Origin: Mesonia sp.
Lineage (GTDB): Bacteria > Bacteroidota > Bacteroidia > Flavobacteriales > Flavobacteriaceae
Reading direction: 5' to 3'
NCBI GenBank assembly: GCA_012964435.1
Contig: DTTX01000047.1
Span: 1,737-44,144, forward strand
Length of the DNA: 42,408 nucleotides
Shown here one piece after another: positions 34,316 through 42,408 of this stretch; position 1 is the stretch's first letter; each line of letters starts with the position of its first letter. The translations under genes and the position numbers were made by a program. The notes beneath the pieces were generated by a model that was given only the letters and a program-made list of their open reading frames with translations, made no database searches and was not told the origin of the DNA.

Positions 34316-35169
34316 GAAAGTGTTTTCCTTGGATACAATTCTACTTCAAATTGATCTAAAATAGCATTGATCTTTAGCAATTCTTCTTCTGCTAATTTCT
34401 TTTGCACAGCATCGGTATTTCTCACTTCACTTTTAGGATGTGCTTTGGTAGAAGGTCGAACGTAAGCTTTTTCTATATCTCTTACCGGTTCTAAATCAAA
34501 TTGCTTGCATAAATTCTTGAATACCTCAACATTCCCTCTCAACTCTTCGTGTTTGATAATCGCAGACTTATATTGATAAGGTTCTTCTAATTGTAAAGGA
34601 ATTACATTTTCTATGCACCAACGCAGAGTTAAGATCTCAACTTCGTTTAGCTTTTCAATCTCTTTTAAATTGAAATTGAATTGTTCCTGAACCAGATCGA
34701 CCAAATGATCTTGAGCTGTAAAATGACTTAGATCGTATAACCACGGAAATTTTACTCGTTGTTGTGATTTGATCACATCGTAAGGATTTCGAATGATATG
34801 AATAACCGGAATTTTAAAATGCTCGTTAATATATTTAGCCGATAAATTACAACGCACAAACTTGATCACAAACTTCTTAGGGATAAACGGCCATAAATGT
34901 CGTTTCCATTTTCGGTTACTGCTTTGCGCGATCCAATCGCAATCTACGCGATTAGCAAAGACTTTTTTTAAATAATGATTTGCCTTTGCATTATTATATT
35001 CATTAGTAAAATATTTGTCGCAAAGTAATTTACCGTTTTTGGTCTGAGTTTCTTGCTCCGGTTCAAATAATAAACGATATCGATGTTGTTGCGCTATAGT
35101 TTCTGCCAACCAACTTGTACCACTTCTAGCAGAACCAATCACGACTATATGTTTATTGTAACTACTCAT
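34312..35169 (-). CDS. Sulfotransferase-like protein
   Basis: A 285-residue PAPS-dependent sulfotransferase candidate. The phosphosulfate loop is GSARSGTSWLAETI (about 12-25), a close match to bacterial and eukaryotic carbohydrate sulfotransferases, and the 3'-phosphate site is IHIIRNPYDVIKSQQ with Arg127 and Ser135. There is no signal peptide. It is distinct from the second sulfotransferase at 29974, so two positions may be sulfated, or one may act on a different group. It overlaps both neighbouring glycosyltransferase genes by 4 bases, which ties it to polysaccharide assembly. The substrate is inferred from context only. Confidence 0.85.
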   Translation of the reverse strand: MSSYNKHIVVIGSARSGTSWLAETIAQQHRYRLLFEPEQETQTKNGKLLCDKYFTNEYNNAKANHYLKKVFANRVDCDWIAQSSNRKWKRHLWPFIPKKFVIKFVRCNLSAKYINEHFKIPVIHIIRNPYDVIKSQQRVKFPWLYDLSHFTAQDHLVDLVQEQFNFNLKEIEKLNEVEILTLRWCIENVIPLQLEEPYQYKSAIIKHEELRGNVEVFKNLCKQFDLEPVRDIEKAYVRPSTKAHPKSEVRNTDAVQKKLAEEELLKINAILDQFEVELYPRKTLS

Positions 35170-36257
35170 AAGTTGGCCATATTTTTATAGAGCTTTTCGT
35201 GTTCATCGATAAATTGCTTCATCGTAAAATTTTTCACGCAATATTCTCGAAGTTCTTTACCTAACAAATTACGCTCTTCTTCAGTTTTAGACTTTAATGC
35301 TTTTATTTTTTCAGCTAATACCTGTGCATTCGAAGCTTCAAATAATAGATCAGAAAAGTCTTTCAACACATAGTTAATGCCTGAAATATCAGATCCTAAT
35401 GTTGGCGTTGCCATACACATCGCTTCGACTAAAGCCATTGGCATTCCTTCTTTTCTTCCTTTGTTTAATGTCGGGATCACGTACACATCACTAGCTACCA
35501 AATAAGGGCGAACATCGGGCTTTTTACCTAAAAATTTAATTTGTTGTTGTTTGCCTTTTTCTTCAATAGACTTGATCAAGTTTTGCGCATAATCACTTCG
35601 GGTATCACCGACAATGCTCACTTCAATTTCGTCATCGTTAAGCAATTCAACCGCCTCGATAAGAACTTCAATCCCTTTCACTTCAACTAAATTAGCAACA
35701 CTAACAATTTGAAATTTTTCATTTGAACTCTTTGGAAAATCTTGCGGACTGTAATATTCGGTATCGATTCCCAACGGAATTAGTTTCTGTGCACTTTTCT
35801 TCGGAAAATAATTAACCATTTCGTGATTAATAGTGACGATAAAATCGCTGAGGTAACTACGTATTTTCCAATGCTTATTACCCCAACTCATCGCCTTTTT
35901 TGTATAAACAAATTTTGCTCTACCTAATTTCGCGGCTAAAACCTCGGTCCAATCGCTACTCCAATGCCAAGAATGCACCACATCAAATTGATGTTCTTTA
36001 ATAAAAGAAGCGATTTTCTTGATACGACCATACAAACTTAAGTAAGGTCGATAAGTTGTGGAAACCGGTTGAATATAAATAGAAACTCCCAACTTTTCTA
36101 CTTCTTTAAAAAAGTGGCCTCTCGAATGTTCTACAGCAATGGCAATATCGAATTTCGTACGATCTAAACCATTAATAAGGTCGTAAACCACTTTACCACT
36201 ACCGGCAGTATCAAAATTAGGAATCGTATATAAAACCTTGATTTTTTTATTAGGCAT
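35166..36257 (-). CDS. GT4-like glycosyltransferase
   Basis: A 363-residue GT-B enzyme with a typical GT4 layout: KVLYTIPNFDTAGSGKVVYDLING at the N-terminus, VHSWHWSSDW on the acceptor side, VSVANLVEVKGIEVLIEAV opening the donor half and the E-x7-E motif Glu270 to Glu278 in KEGMPMALVEAM. The start overlaps the asparagine-synthase-like gene by 8 bases and the end overlaps the sulfotransferase gene by 4. It therefore sits in a tightly packed operon. Donor and acceptor cannot be read. Confidence 0.9.
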   Translation of the reverse strand: MPNKKIKVLYTIPNFDTAGSGKVVYDLINGLDRTKFDIAIAVEHSRGHFFKEVEKLGVSIYIQPVSTTYRPYLSLYGRIKKIASFIKEHQFDVVHSWHWSSDWTEVLAAKLGRAKFVYTKKAMSWGNKHWKIRSYLSDFIVTINHEMVNYFPKKSAQKLIPLGIDTEYYSPQDFPKSSNEKFQIVSVANLVEVKGIEVLIEAVELLNDDEIEVSIVGDTRSDYAQNLIKSIEEKGKQQQIKFLGKKPDVRPYLVASDVYVIPTLNKGRKEGMPMALVEAMCMATPTLGSDISGINYVLKDFSDLLFEASNAQVLAEKIKALKSKTEEERNLLGKELREYCVKNFTMKQFIDEHEKLYKNMANL

Positions 36258-37641
36258 CGTTAAATTTTTTATTCCAAACCGATAAAGTTAATAACATACT
36301 CACAGGGTGCGAGTAAAACACATCATCTTCCTCTTTAAACTTATCGTAGAATTTTTTAGTGGTGGCTGAAGGTAAAAATTCAGCAAATTTTTGATCAAAT
36401 AGATAACTTTCTAATTGACGCTCATTTTCTTCTCCTACAAATTGAAGTTCCCAATTACGCTGAATAAATTTTTTCTGTTGAATTTTTTGAATTCCTGCTC
36501 TAAATTTTCTTCCTAACTTAAAAGCAAGATTGTAGGGCATTTTATTATAGTGATAATTATTTAAATTAAAGGGACGGTGATCTTCCCATGTAATATTTGC
36601 AACTGCAGGGTTTCTTTTTTGGATATAAGCGATTTGCAATTTTCGATTCGCCAAATATTCTTCCGGCACTTTGCAAATAAACTCACACATACGATTATCA
36701 TAATAGGGTAAAGTTATAGGATGAGCCTTTTCAAAAACAGAAAGATTGGTCGAGGTCCATCGTGGTGCCCAAAATAAAGATTTAAAAGCACGCATCTTGG
36801 CGCCAACGTGATCAATATCAATTTTATTGAGTAGCGCTTGAATTCGCTCTTCTAAGTAAGTTTCAAAATCACCTTCGAGTTTCCAATCTTGCCAAAGCGC
36901 AGTTCCTAATTCTAGTCCACCCTTTTTGATCACTTTTTTTTTGACTAATTGCACCAAATCTTTCTCAGTATAATGTTCCGGTGCGCCAAGATCAAAAAGC
37001 ACATCGCCCCAGTGACCTAAAGAAAAAACACCTTCCATCTTTTCAAATTCTGGCAACACGGCCATTTGCCTTGGATGTGTAAATTCTGAATAACATTGAT
37101 TAATCTCTGCAAGATCTTCAATAACATTCCACAAATAACCATTCGGAATAAAAAATTCTTGAAATTGAAAGTCGCATACTTTAGCAATTTGTTTAGCAAT
37201 ATCACTTTCAGCATATCCGCCACTAAAAGAATAGCTATAGGCAGTTACTTTTTTCCCTAAATGTTTTAAGGCTACCGCTTGCGTACGACTATCTAAACCT
37301 CCGGAAATTGGCAGAATCGCTTGTCGATCTCCAATTTGCTCATCGATGATCGTTTCAAACAACTCCGTAAAATCCTCTAAAGCTTCTTTAAATGAATAAT
37401 TTTTTTTAGGAGTGTAATTCCATTTAAAATAAGGGTAACTAGAAACTAAACGATGGTTCTCGTCAATCTCGTTACTGGTGGCAGGATACAAAGTTTTTTT
37501 ATTCTCCCAATACGTATCGGTCTCCCAAAAAAAACCAGTCGCCGCAAAGAGACAAATAGCTTTATGGTTGATAGCTTTGTTTTTTGTGGTTTCAACAAAA
37601 TCTGGTTGTACCGGAATAATGGGAGTGGTAATGTTTTTCAC
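36250..37641 (-). CDS. Asparagine-synthase-like protein lacking a glutaminase domain
   Basis: A 463-residue protein. The asparagine synthetase ATP-pyrophosphatase domain is evident from the P-loop SGGLDS (113-118) and the following SRTQAVALKHLGKK, with SLGHWGDVLFD and later substrate-side segments. The N-terminal class II glutamine amidotransferase domain of true AsnB is absent: there is no Cys at position 2 and only about 100 unrelated residues precede the P-loop. Without it the enzyme would need another nitrogen source or use AMP-forming chemistry for a different amide or ligation. Relatives occur in polysaccharide clusters, where sugar amidation is one proposed role; here that is inference. 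It is the first gene of the left-running operon, with a promoter box at 37664-37671. Confidence 0.8.
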   Translation of the reverse strand: MKNITTPIIPVQPDFVETTKNKAINHKAICLFAATGFFWETDTYWENKKTLYPATSNEIDENHRLVSSYPYFKWNYTPKKNYSFKEALEDFTELFETIIDEQIGDRQAILPISGGLDSRTQAVALKHLGKKVTAYSYSFSGGYAESDIAKQIAKVCDFQFQEFFIPNGYLWNVIEDLAEINQCYSEFTHPRQMAVLPEFEKMEGVFSLGHWGDVLFDLGAPEHYTEKDLVQLVKKKVIKKGGLELGTALWQDWKLEGDFETYLEERIQALLNKIDIDHVGAKMRAFKSLFWAPRWTSTNLSVFEKAHPITLPYYDNRMCEFICKVPEEYLANRKLQIAYIQKRNPAVANITWEDHRPFNLNNYHYNKMPYNLAFKLGRKFRAGIQKIQQKKFIQRNWELQFVGEENERQLESYLFDQKFAEFLPSATTKKFYDKFKEEDDVFYSHPVSMLLTLSVWNKKFNDA

Positions 37642-37663
37642 TAAAATATCTTATAAATGTTCG

Positions 37664-37671
37664 CAAAAATA
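37664..37671 (-). promoter_or_regulatory. Candidate promoter -7 box for the main polysaccharide operon
   Basis: The minus strand reads TATTTTTG, matching TAnnTTTG, 23 bases upstream of the ATG at 37641. With the opposed box at 37786, this gap would be a divergent promoter region. No clear -33 TTG. Confidence 0.45.
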
Positions 37672-37785
37672 GAAAGCTTACCTAAAGAAGTTTAAGTCTT
37701 AACTCAATATTAATACTTTTAAAATTAATTAAGAAATAAGGTTTTAATTTAGTTTTATTAAACACTTAACTCTTTTAATTAATTC

Positions 37786-37793
37786 TATATTTG
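37786..37793 (+). promoter_or_regulatory. Candidate promoter -7 box for the pyruvyltransferase-like gene
   Basis: TATATTTG exactly matches TAnnTTTG, 32 bases before the ATG at 37825. The surrounding 180 bases are very AT-rich, which limits specificity. Confidence 0.45.
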
Positions 37794-37824
37794 CTAAATT
37801 CTAATATTAATTTCAAAGTAGTTA

Positions 37825-38760
37825 ATGAGCAATTTAAAAGTTTTTTGGTGGAAATTAGATAAAGGACACGGAAATTTTGGAGATGAATTAAATCCATATA
37901 TCATCGAAAAACTTTCTAAAAAAAATGTAGAACATGTTCAGGTTAATTTTTTGAAAAATAGTGTTTTTGAAACCTTAGTTTCAATCGCAAAAAAAATTAA
38001 AAGAAAAAAATACAAACTTAAAAACTTTTTCAATTATAAGGAATGGAAATATATTTCAACAAATTCTAAAGTAATTGTTGGTATAGGTAGTGTTATTTCT
38101 GTTTATAAATACGATAAAACTATAGTTTGGGGAGCAGGAATCATAAAACGAGATGCAAACATTCATCCTGCAGATTTTAGAGCTGTACGAGGTAAGTATA
38201 CGCAAGCAAGAATGAATGAATTAGGACTAACCCCTCCTAATGTTATCGGTGACCCCGCATTATTATTACCTCTAATTTATAACCCAAAAACAACTAAGAA
38301 ATATAAATTAGCAATTATCCCTCACTATAAGCATTTTGAAAAAATAAATGAGGCAAATACATCTAAGGATATAAAAATAATCAATCTTTTAGACAGCATC
38401 GAAACGATAATATCTCAAATAAAATCAAGCGAAATTACTCTATCTACTTCTTTACATGGAGTTATAGTTTCTCACGCTTATAATATTCCATCTCTTTGGA
38501 TCAAGTTTAATGAAACTCAAAATTCTATTGGCGGTGACGATATCAAGTTTAAAGATTATTTCTCTTCCGTCAATCTTTCTGAATATGAAGCATTAAATGG
38601 TAAAAATTTTAGCGAAAGAAGTTTGGAAGACCTATTAGAACAAATTAATTCGCAACCAAAAGATCAACTACTCGCTAATCAAACTTCAATCAAACATATA
38701 CAAGAAAATTTAATTAGGGTATCTCCCTTTAAAGTCTTAGAAGAATATAAAAACTTTTAG
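37825..38760 (+). CDS. Polysaccharide pyruvyltransferase-family protein
   Basis: A 311-residue protein with the polysaccharide pyruvyl transferase fold: KVFWWKLDKGHGNFGDELNPYIIEKL at the start, VVGIGSVISVY-like and VWGAGIIKRD in the middle, ARMNELGLTPPNVIGDPALLLP, and LSTSLHGVIVSHAYNIPSLWIKF near 220-245. The family adds pyruvate ketals to sugars using phosphoenolpyruvate, though many members are uncharacterised. It is the only plus-strand gene in the cluster, has its own likely promoter, and its stop overlaps the stop of the convergent acyltransferase gene by 4 bases (38757-38760). It looks more lysine- and AT-rich than its neighbours, which could mean separate acquisition, but this was not computed. 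Confidence 0.8.
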   Translation: MSNLKVFWWKLDKGHGNFGDELNPYIIEKLSKKNVEHVQVNFLKNSVFETLVSIAKKIKRKKYKLKNFFNYKEWKYISTNSKVIVGIGSVISVYKYDKTIVWGAGIIKRDANIHPADFRAVRGKYTQARMNELGLTPPNVIGDPALLLPLIYNPKTTKKYKLAIIPHYKHFEKINEANTSKDIKIINLLDSIETIISQIKSSEITLSTSLHGVIVSHAYNIPSLWIKFNETQNSIGGDDIKFKDYFSSVNLSEYEALNGKNFSERSLEDLLEQINSQPKDQLLANQTSIKHIQENLIRVSPFKVLEEYKNF

Positions 38761-39332
38761 ATTGACTTTATGACTTTTGCCGGATTTCCTGCGGCTATAC
38801 TATTTGAAGGTATATCTTTTACCACCACAGAACCGGCACCAATGATAACGTTGTCACCAATATTAATTTTACCGATAATTACTACGTTTGCTCCTACCGT
38901 AACATTATGACCAATCGTTGGCAATAAAGTGTTGTCGTTAGCTTTGTTACCAATAGTTAAACCATTTCTAAACTGAAAATTCTCTCCAATTTTTTTTGCA
39001 TTGATAACAGTTGCATAAGGATGATAACATGACAAACCGCCTTCGATTTGAGTACTACCAAAAATTTTACATAGGTAATCTTGTTTCAAGAAATAATTAC
39101 TATACCAGTGGTTCCTTACCTTAGTTCTCCAAAAAAAGATAAAGGCAAACTCCGGGTAATAGATCATTAGGTGTTCGAATTTTTTTTGAACCGAGTTTTT
39201 ATTTGCTTTACATCCCCTTACCTCAAAAGTTTGTTCTACATCTTTTTGAATAACTTCATTCTGTTGTACATATTCTCGGTAAAGACGATGAACGATTAAT
39301 TTCTTTAAAATATGGGTTAATTTCTTTTTCAT
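38757..39332 (-). CDS. Serine-acetyltransferase-like hexapeptide-repeat acyltransferase
   Basis: A 191-residue protein with a left-handed beta-helix. The C-terminal half (about 85-190) has hexapeptide repeats: LSCYHPYATVINAKKIG, FRNGLTIGNK, LLPTIGHNVTVGANVVIIG, KINIGDNVIIGAGSVVVKD and SNSIAAGNPAKVIKSI. This pattern matches serine acetyltransferase and the related sugar O-acetyltransferases of polysaccharide clusters. The N-terminal 80 residues are basic and helical. In this context an acetyl-CoA-dependent sugar O-acetyltransferase is more likely than cysteine synthesis. It follows the GT2 gene by 4 bases and converges, with a 4-base overlap, with the pyruvyltransferase-like gene. Confidence 0.85.
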   Translation of the reverse strand: MKKKLTHILKKLIVHRLYREYVQQNEVIQKDVEQTFEVRGCKANKNSVQKKFEHLMIYYPEFAFIFFWRTKVRNHWYSNYFLKQDYLCKIFGSTQIEGGLSCYHPYATVINAKKIGENFQFRNGLTIGNKANDNTLLPTIGHNVTVGANVVIIGKINIGDNVIIGAGSVVVKDIPSNSIAAGNPAKVIKSI

Positions 39333-39336
39333 GAAA

Positions 39337-40335
39337 TTATATTTTTTTTGATTCCGCAGGAACTAAATAATATAAGTAAAATTTCAGCAAATACCCTTGA
39401 GGTAAGACAACTAATATTTTTAAAGCACTTTTTAATAATGAGGGTGTTTTTAAAGGCCTAATATCTTGGCACAATTGGTTTAAAACATTTTTTCTTTGCT
39501 GAAAAGTTTTCTTTTCGCAAATCATTTTTCCCATCGAGCTAAAAATTTTTCTATATAAAATTTTTCCGAATTCACTATTTGCGTTACCAGAAAGATAAAA
39601 TGGCAGGTGAGATTTAGTTATTCTAGGCCATTGCATAAACTCCCTACTTTTTTTCTTTTTTAAAATATCTGTTGTAGAAGAATCGTGCTTTAAATATAGG
39701 TAAATGTATTTATCGATCTTTGCGATGTTCGCCAAAAACCCTAATTTAATATCTAATGCCGTATCTTCTCCTGTATAAAGGTTTTCTTCATAATTACCAA
39801 TTTTATCGAAGACAGTTTTTCGATACATAAATGCCGGTGGACCTACAACAGAACTCAAATCCTTAAACCATTTCATCCCCCAATAAGGTTTTTCTTTTAA
39901 AATTAGTTGATTAGTTTCATCAAGATCTAGAGAGTTGATCTGATTAACACTTTTATTGGATTTCAACATTTTACCGAAAACAGCTTCTACACTTGGATTT
40001 TCAATTAAAGCTTGACTTAGAGCTTTTAGGGAATCTCTAAATAACTGATCATCAACATCAAAAAAATAAATAAATTCTCCTTTAGCTTCTTGTAATCCTT
40101 TATTTCTAGTAGCTGCGGCTCCTTGAATTGTTTGTTGATAAATAAAAACATTCTCGTGAGAACTACTTAATTCGGATAACATTTCAAAAGAATTGTCTGT
40201 TGAATTATTATCCACAAATATAATTTCGAGAGTTAAATCTACATTTTGATCTTTAATAAATTGAAATGCATTATGAATAAAGTTTTGAGCGTTATAAACA
40301 GGAATAATAACACTTATAAGAGGAAGATTTTTCAT
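39337..40335 (-). CDS. GT2-family glycosyltransferase
   Basis: A 332-residue GT-A enzyme. The catalytic domain opens SVIIPVYNAQNFI (about 8-20), with VDNNSTDNSF (41-50), the GAAATRNKGLQEAKGEFIYFFDVDD segment containing the DxD metal motif at 93-95, and a later TGEDTALDIKLG (about 182-193). The last 60 residues are amphipathic and end in a hydrophobic stretch that may touch the membrane. It lies 11 bases after one GT4 gene and 4 bases before the acyltransferase, so it belongs to the same unit. Specificity is unknown. Confidence 0.9.
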   Translation of the reverse strand: MKNLPLISVIIPVYNAQNFIHNAFQFIKDQNVDLTLEIIFVDNNSTDNSFEMLSELSSSHENVFIYQQTIQGAAATRNKGLQEAKGEFIYFFDVDDQLFRDSLKALSQALIENPSVEAVFGKMLKSNKSVNQINSLDLDETNQLILKEKPYWGMKWFKDLSSVVGPPAFMYRKTVFDKIGNYEENLYTGEDTALDIKLGFLANIAKIDKYIYLYLKHDSSTTDILKKKKSREFMQWPRITKSHLPFYLSGNANSEFGKILYRKIFSSMGKMICEKKTFQQRKNVLNQLCQDIRPLKTPSLLKSALKILVVLPQGYLLKFYLYYLVPAESKKI

Positions 40336-40346
40336 CTCAGTTTTAT

Positions 40347-41522
40347 TTAGCTTATTGATTTGGCAGAAATTACCGTTTGATAGAGCGCTAACATATCTTT
40401 CACCATATTAGATTCTGTAAAATTTTCTTCAACTTTTTTTCTAGCATTGATAGAAGTTTGTTGAATTTGAGACTCTTCTAATTTAGAAAATTTAATAACA
40501 GCAGTTGCAATTTTTGCTTCGCTACGCGTTGAAATTAGAAAACCATTCACATTATTTTCAATTAACTCTTCCATACCACCACAATCTGTAGAAATAACCG
40601 GAGTGCCCAGAGCCATAGATTCAACTGCTACATTTGCAATTCCTTCTTCTAAACTTGGCAATAAAAATAGTGAAGATTCACGTACTAGATCAAAAACCTG
40701 ATCTTGAGGCAATTTACCTGTTAAAGTGACTTTACGTTCTAAATTAAATTCTCTTATTAGATACAACAACTCTTCATCTTCATTGCCTCCTACAATAGTA
40801 TAGTGAAAATCTAAATTTTGTTTATTTAGTATATCACAAGCTCGAATTGCGTAACTATAGCCTTTTTTCCAGTGAGGTCTACCAACAGATATAATTTCTA
40901 TTTTACTCTGCTTTTTAAAATTTTTATCAAAAGTAAAGTCATCTAAATTTAATCCTGTATAAACAACTTTGTCTATCCTTGTTTTAGGCATTCCGATTTT
41001 CTGTCCCGCTTTAGCTATTGCTTGAGAAACAGAATGAAGCCCGGATAATTGCGGGTAAAGATTTTGTAAATACTGGTAATTTTCTTTTTTAACAAAGGGT
41101 CGTACATTGGTATGATAACCACGTTGACTTAGTATTACAGGATATTTTTGATTTTGAAGATATGGTTCTAACCAAGATAATACAGATGGCCATTGAGCGT
41201 GAATGACATCCGGTTGAATATCGTTTAAAACTTTATCAAGATTTTTCTTTTGAATTTTTTTTCGTTTTCCTTTGATTAGGTTTTTCAATAGAGTTAAAGA
41301 TAAGCCTTGAGCATTAACAGAGGTTTTTATAAAACTTAATTTATGTTGATTGCTACCTAATTTGACATAACGTACTCTTTCAACCTGATTTTTAAGATTT
41401 TCGTTGAAACCGATCACAAAGACTTGATGATCTTTAGTTAGTCCCTTCATAAGTCTTCTTATAAAAGCTGTGGTTTCAAAAGAACCATCAAAAATTACAA
41501 TTTTTAATTTTGAAGAGTTCAT
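40347..41522 (-). CDS. GT4-like glycosyltransferase
   Basis: A 391-residue GT-B enzyme. It starts KIVIFDGSFETTAFIRRLMKG, has VIHAQWPS and ILSQRGYHTNVRPF on the acceptor side, and a GT4 donor half with SVGRPHWKKGYSYAIRACDIL and the E-x7-E motif Glu293 to Glu301 in LEEGIANVAVESM. The start ATG shares one base with the stop of the upstream glycosyltransferase (TAATG), so translation is probably coupled. The two share the xVHWxKGY/RPHWKKGY form and may be related duplicates. Donor and acceptor are unknown. Confidence 0.9.
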   Translation of the reverse strand: MNSSKLKIVIFDGSFETTAFIRRLMKGLTKDHQVFVIGFNENLKNQVERVRYVKLGSNQHKLSFIKTSVNAQGLSLTLLKNLIKGKRKKIQKKNLDKVLNDIQPDVIHAQWPSVLSWLEPYLQNQKYPVILSQRGYHTNVRPFVKKENYQYLQNLYPQLSGLHSVSQAIAKAGQKIGMPKTRIDKVVYTGLNLDDFTFDKNFKKQSKIEIISVGRPHWKKGYSYAIRACDILNKQNLDFHYTIVGGNEDEELLYLIREFNLERKVTLTGKLPQDQVFDLVRESSLFLLPSLEEGIANVAVESMALGTPVISTDCGGMEELIENNVNGFLISTRSEAKIATAVIKFSKLEESQIQQTSINARKKVEENFTESNMVKDMLALYQTVISAKSIS

Positions 41523-42408
41523 TAAAATGTATTAATATCAAGTAATTTAGTATACATATTTTTATAGGCATTAATTTCTTTACTTGCTGATATTTCTTTA
41601 ATACTATATTTTTCTAATGTTACTTTATCTTCAATTATTAATTGTAGAGATTCTGCGATTTTTTCAAAATCACCTACGTCTACCATTAAGCCGTGTTTAT
41701 TTTCAACAAATACCTCCGGGATACCTCCCGCATTTGTAGCTACAATAGGAATATGAAAATGTATAGCTCGAAGTAAAGTATTTGGTACGCCTTCTGTTAG
41801 TGAACACTGAAGATAAACATCTGTTTCACTTAAAAGCTCATTTATTTTTTGGTTATTAACGTGACCGTGAAATATAATATCGTTTTCTAATTTATATTTT
41901 CTTATCCAGTAATTAAGCTCATCAAATAAATCTATTTCATACCCACCACAAATATGATATTTAAAATTAACTCCATTACTTTTCAAAACATTTAAGGCTT
42001 TTATTGCATCTACATAACCTTTAGTCCAGTGAACTCGTCCAATTGTAGTAATATTATAAAAATCTGTGGTTGCCTTTCTTTTTTTGGAAAAACCTATTTC
42101 ATCTATTTCTACGGTTCTATAAATAGTAAAAATTTTTTCTTTAGGTTTTCCTAAGTCTTCAACTGTTTGAGCTAAATTTTTAGCTACTGCGTGAATATAG
42201 TTAACTTTATTAAGAACATTCTGAATAAACTTTAAATGCTTATTATCTCTAAAAGGTCTAACTAATACATCACTACCTCTTACAGTTACAATGGTTTTAA
42301 TTTTCGTTGCTTTAAAAAAGTTAAGTAATGTATTATTTAAAATCTGAATATGATGTATATGAACTATATCGGGTTTTGCCACTAATAATGGTGCATATTT
42401 ACCAAAAG
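41522..42408 (-). CDS. GT4-like glycosyltransferase (5' end beyond window)
   Basis: The frame is open to the right edge; codons before the GTG at 42382 read FGKYAPLLV and continue family-like into AKPDIVHIHHIQI, so the real start lies outside the window. The visible 295 residues cover the late acceptor half and the whole donor half: TVRGSDVLVRPF, TTIGRVHWTKGYVDAIKAL, IIFHGHVNNQK and LTEGVPNTLLRAIHFHIPIVATNAGG. In the E-x7-E motif the second glutamate is replaced by arginine. The gene is coupled to the next by a one-base TAATG overlap. Specificity is unknown. Confidence 0.85.
   Translation of the reverse strand, partial: FGKYAPLLVAKPDIVHIHHIQILNNTLLNFFKATKIKTIVTVRGSDVLVRPFRDNKHLKFIQNVLNKVNYIHAVAKNLAQTVEDLGKPKEKIFTIYRTVEIDEIGFSKKRKATTDFYNITTIGRVHWTKGYVDAIKALNVLKSNGVNFKYHICGGYEIDLFDELNYWIRKYKLENDIIFHGHVNNQKINELLSETDVYLQCSLTEGVPNTLLRAIHFHIPIVATNAGGIPEVFVENKHGLMVDVGDFEKIAESLQLIIEDKVTLEKYSIKEISASKEINAYKNMYTKLLDINTF

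Noticed and set aside
37453-37672. Two short plus-strand frames near the start of the asparagine-synthase-like gene
   Set aside because: Both lie mostly on the reverse of that gene and show no protein features.

Overview
The window looks like chromosomal DNA of a member of the family Flavobacteriaceae (phylum Bacteroidota). The evidence is AT-rich DNA, a type IX secretion (T9SS) C-terminal sorting domain, a PorV/PorQ-family outer-membrane protein, a PUR-alpha-like DUF3276 protein, a cyclophilin-FKBP fusion, a nusB start typical of the family, and several TAnnTTTG promoter -7 boxes, the form used by Bacteroidota. I cannot name the genus. No rRNA, tRNA, CRISPR array, insertion sequence or prophage was recognised.

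Positions 1-21016 hold mostly housekeeping and envelope genes in short operons on both strands: nusB (5' part only), leucine dehydrogenase, an ABC exporter, the DUF3276 protein, a LytS/LytTR-type two-component pair with a periplasmic propeller, a secreted leucine-rich-repeat protein, CsaA, two thiol redox proteins, the cyclophilin-FKBP fusion and RecQ. These are followed by an operon of arabinose-5-phosphate isomerase, TatC and an AhpD-like protein, then lptB, pssA, a PorV/PorQ-like protein and lnt. Several of these serve the outer membrane: Kdo precursor supply, LPS export, phosphatidylserine synthesis and lipoprotein acylation.

Positions 21432-42408 are a surface-polysaccharide cluster, nearly all on the minus strand, that runs off the right edge. 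It encodes a polyprenyl-phosphate sugar transferase (chain initiation), ten glycosyltransferases (eight GT4-like, two GT2), an O-antigen polymerase/ligase-type membrane protein, two sulfotransferase-like proteins, an MBOAT acyltransferase with an SGNH-like partner, a hexapeptide acyltransferase, a stand-alone asparagine-synthase-like enzyme and one inverted polysaccharide pyruvyltransferase-like gene. Many genes overlap by 4-8 bases, suggesting translational coupling. The predicted product is a decorated (sulfated, acylated, perhaps pyruvylated) polysaccharide. No flippase or export channel is in the window, so the cluster must continue to the right or rely on genes elsewhere.

The most unusual non-coding structure is the 415-base gap between lnt and the cluster. 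It contains a perfect 7-bp tandem array (TTGACAG x6), a degenerate but perfectly phased 7-bp array (ACTGNNN x9, the same word in inverted orientation), and two copies of a composite of 6-bp units followed by CTAAGCCTNTCGAARG. A partial relative of the composite, again with ACTGNNN units, lies inside the cluster at 27479-27548. In both places the heptads end at the stop codon of a minus-strand gene. This is the best candidate in the window for something poorly described.
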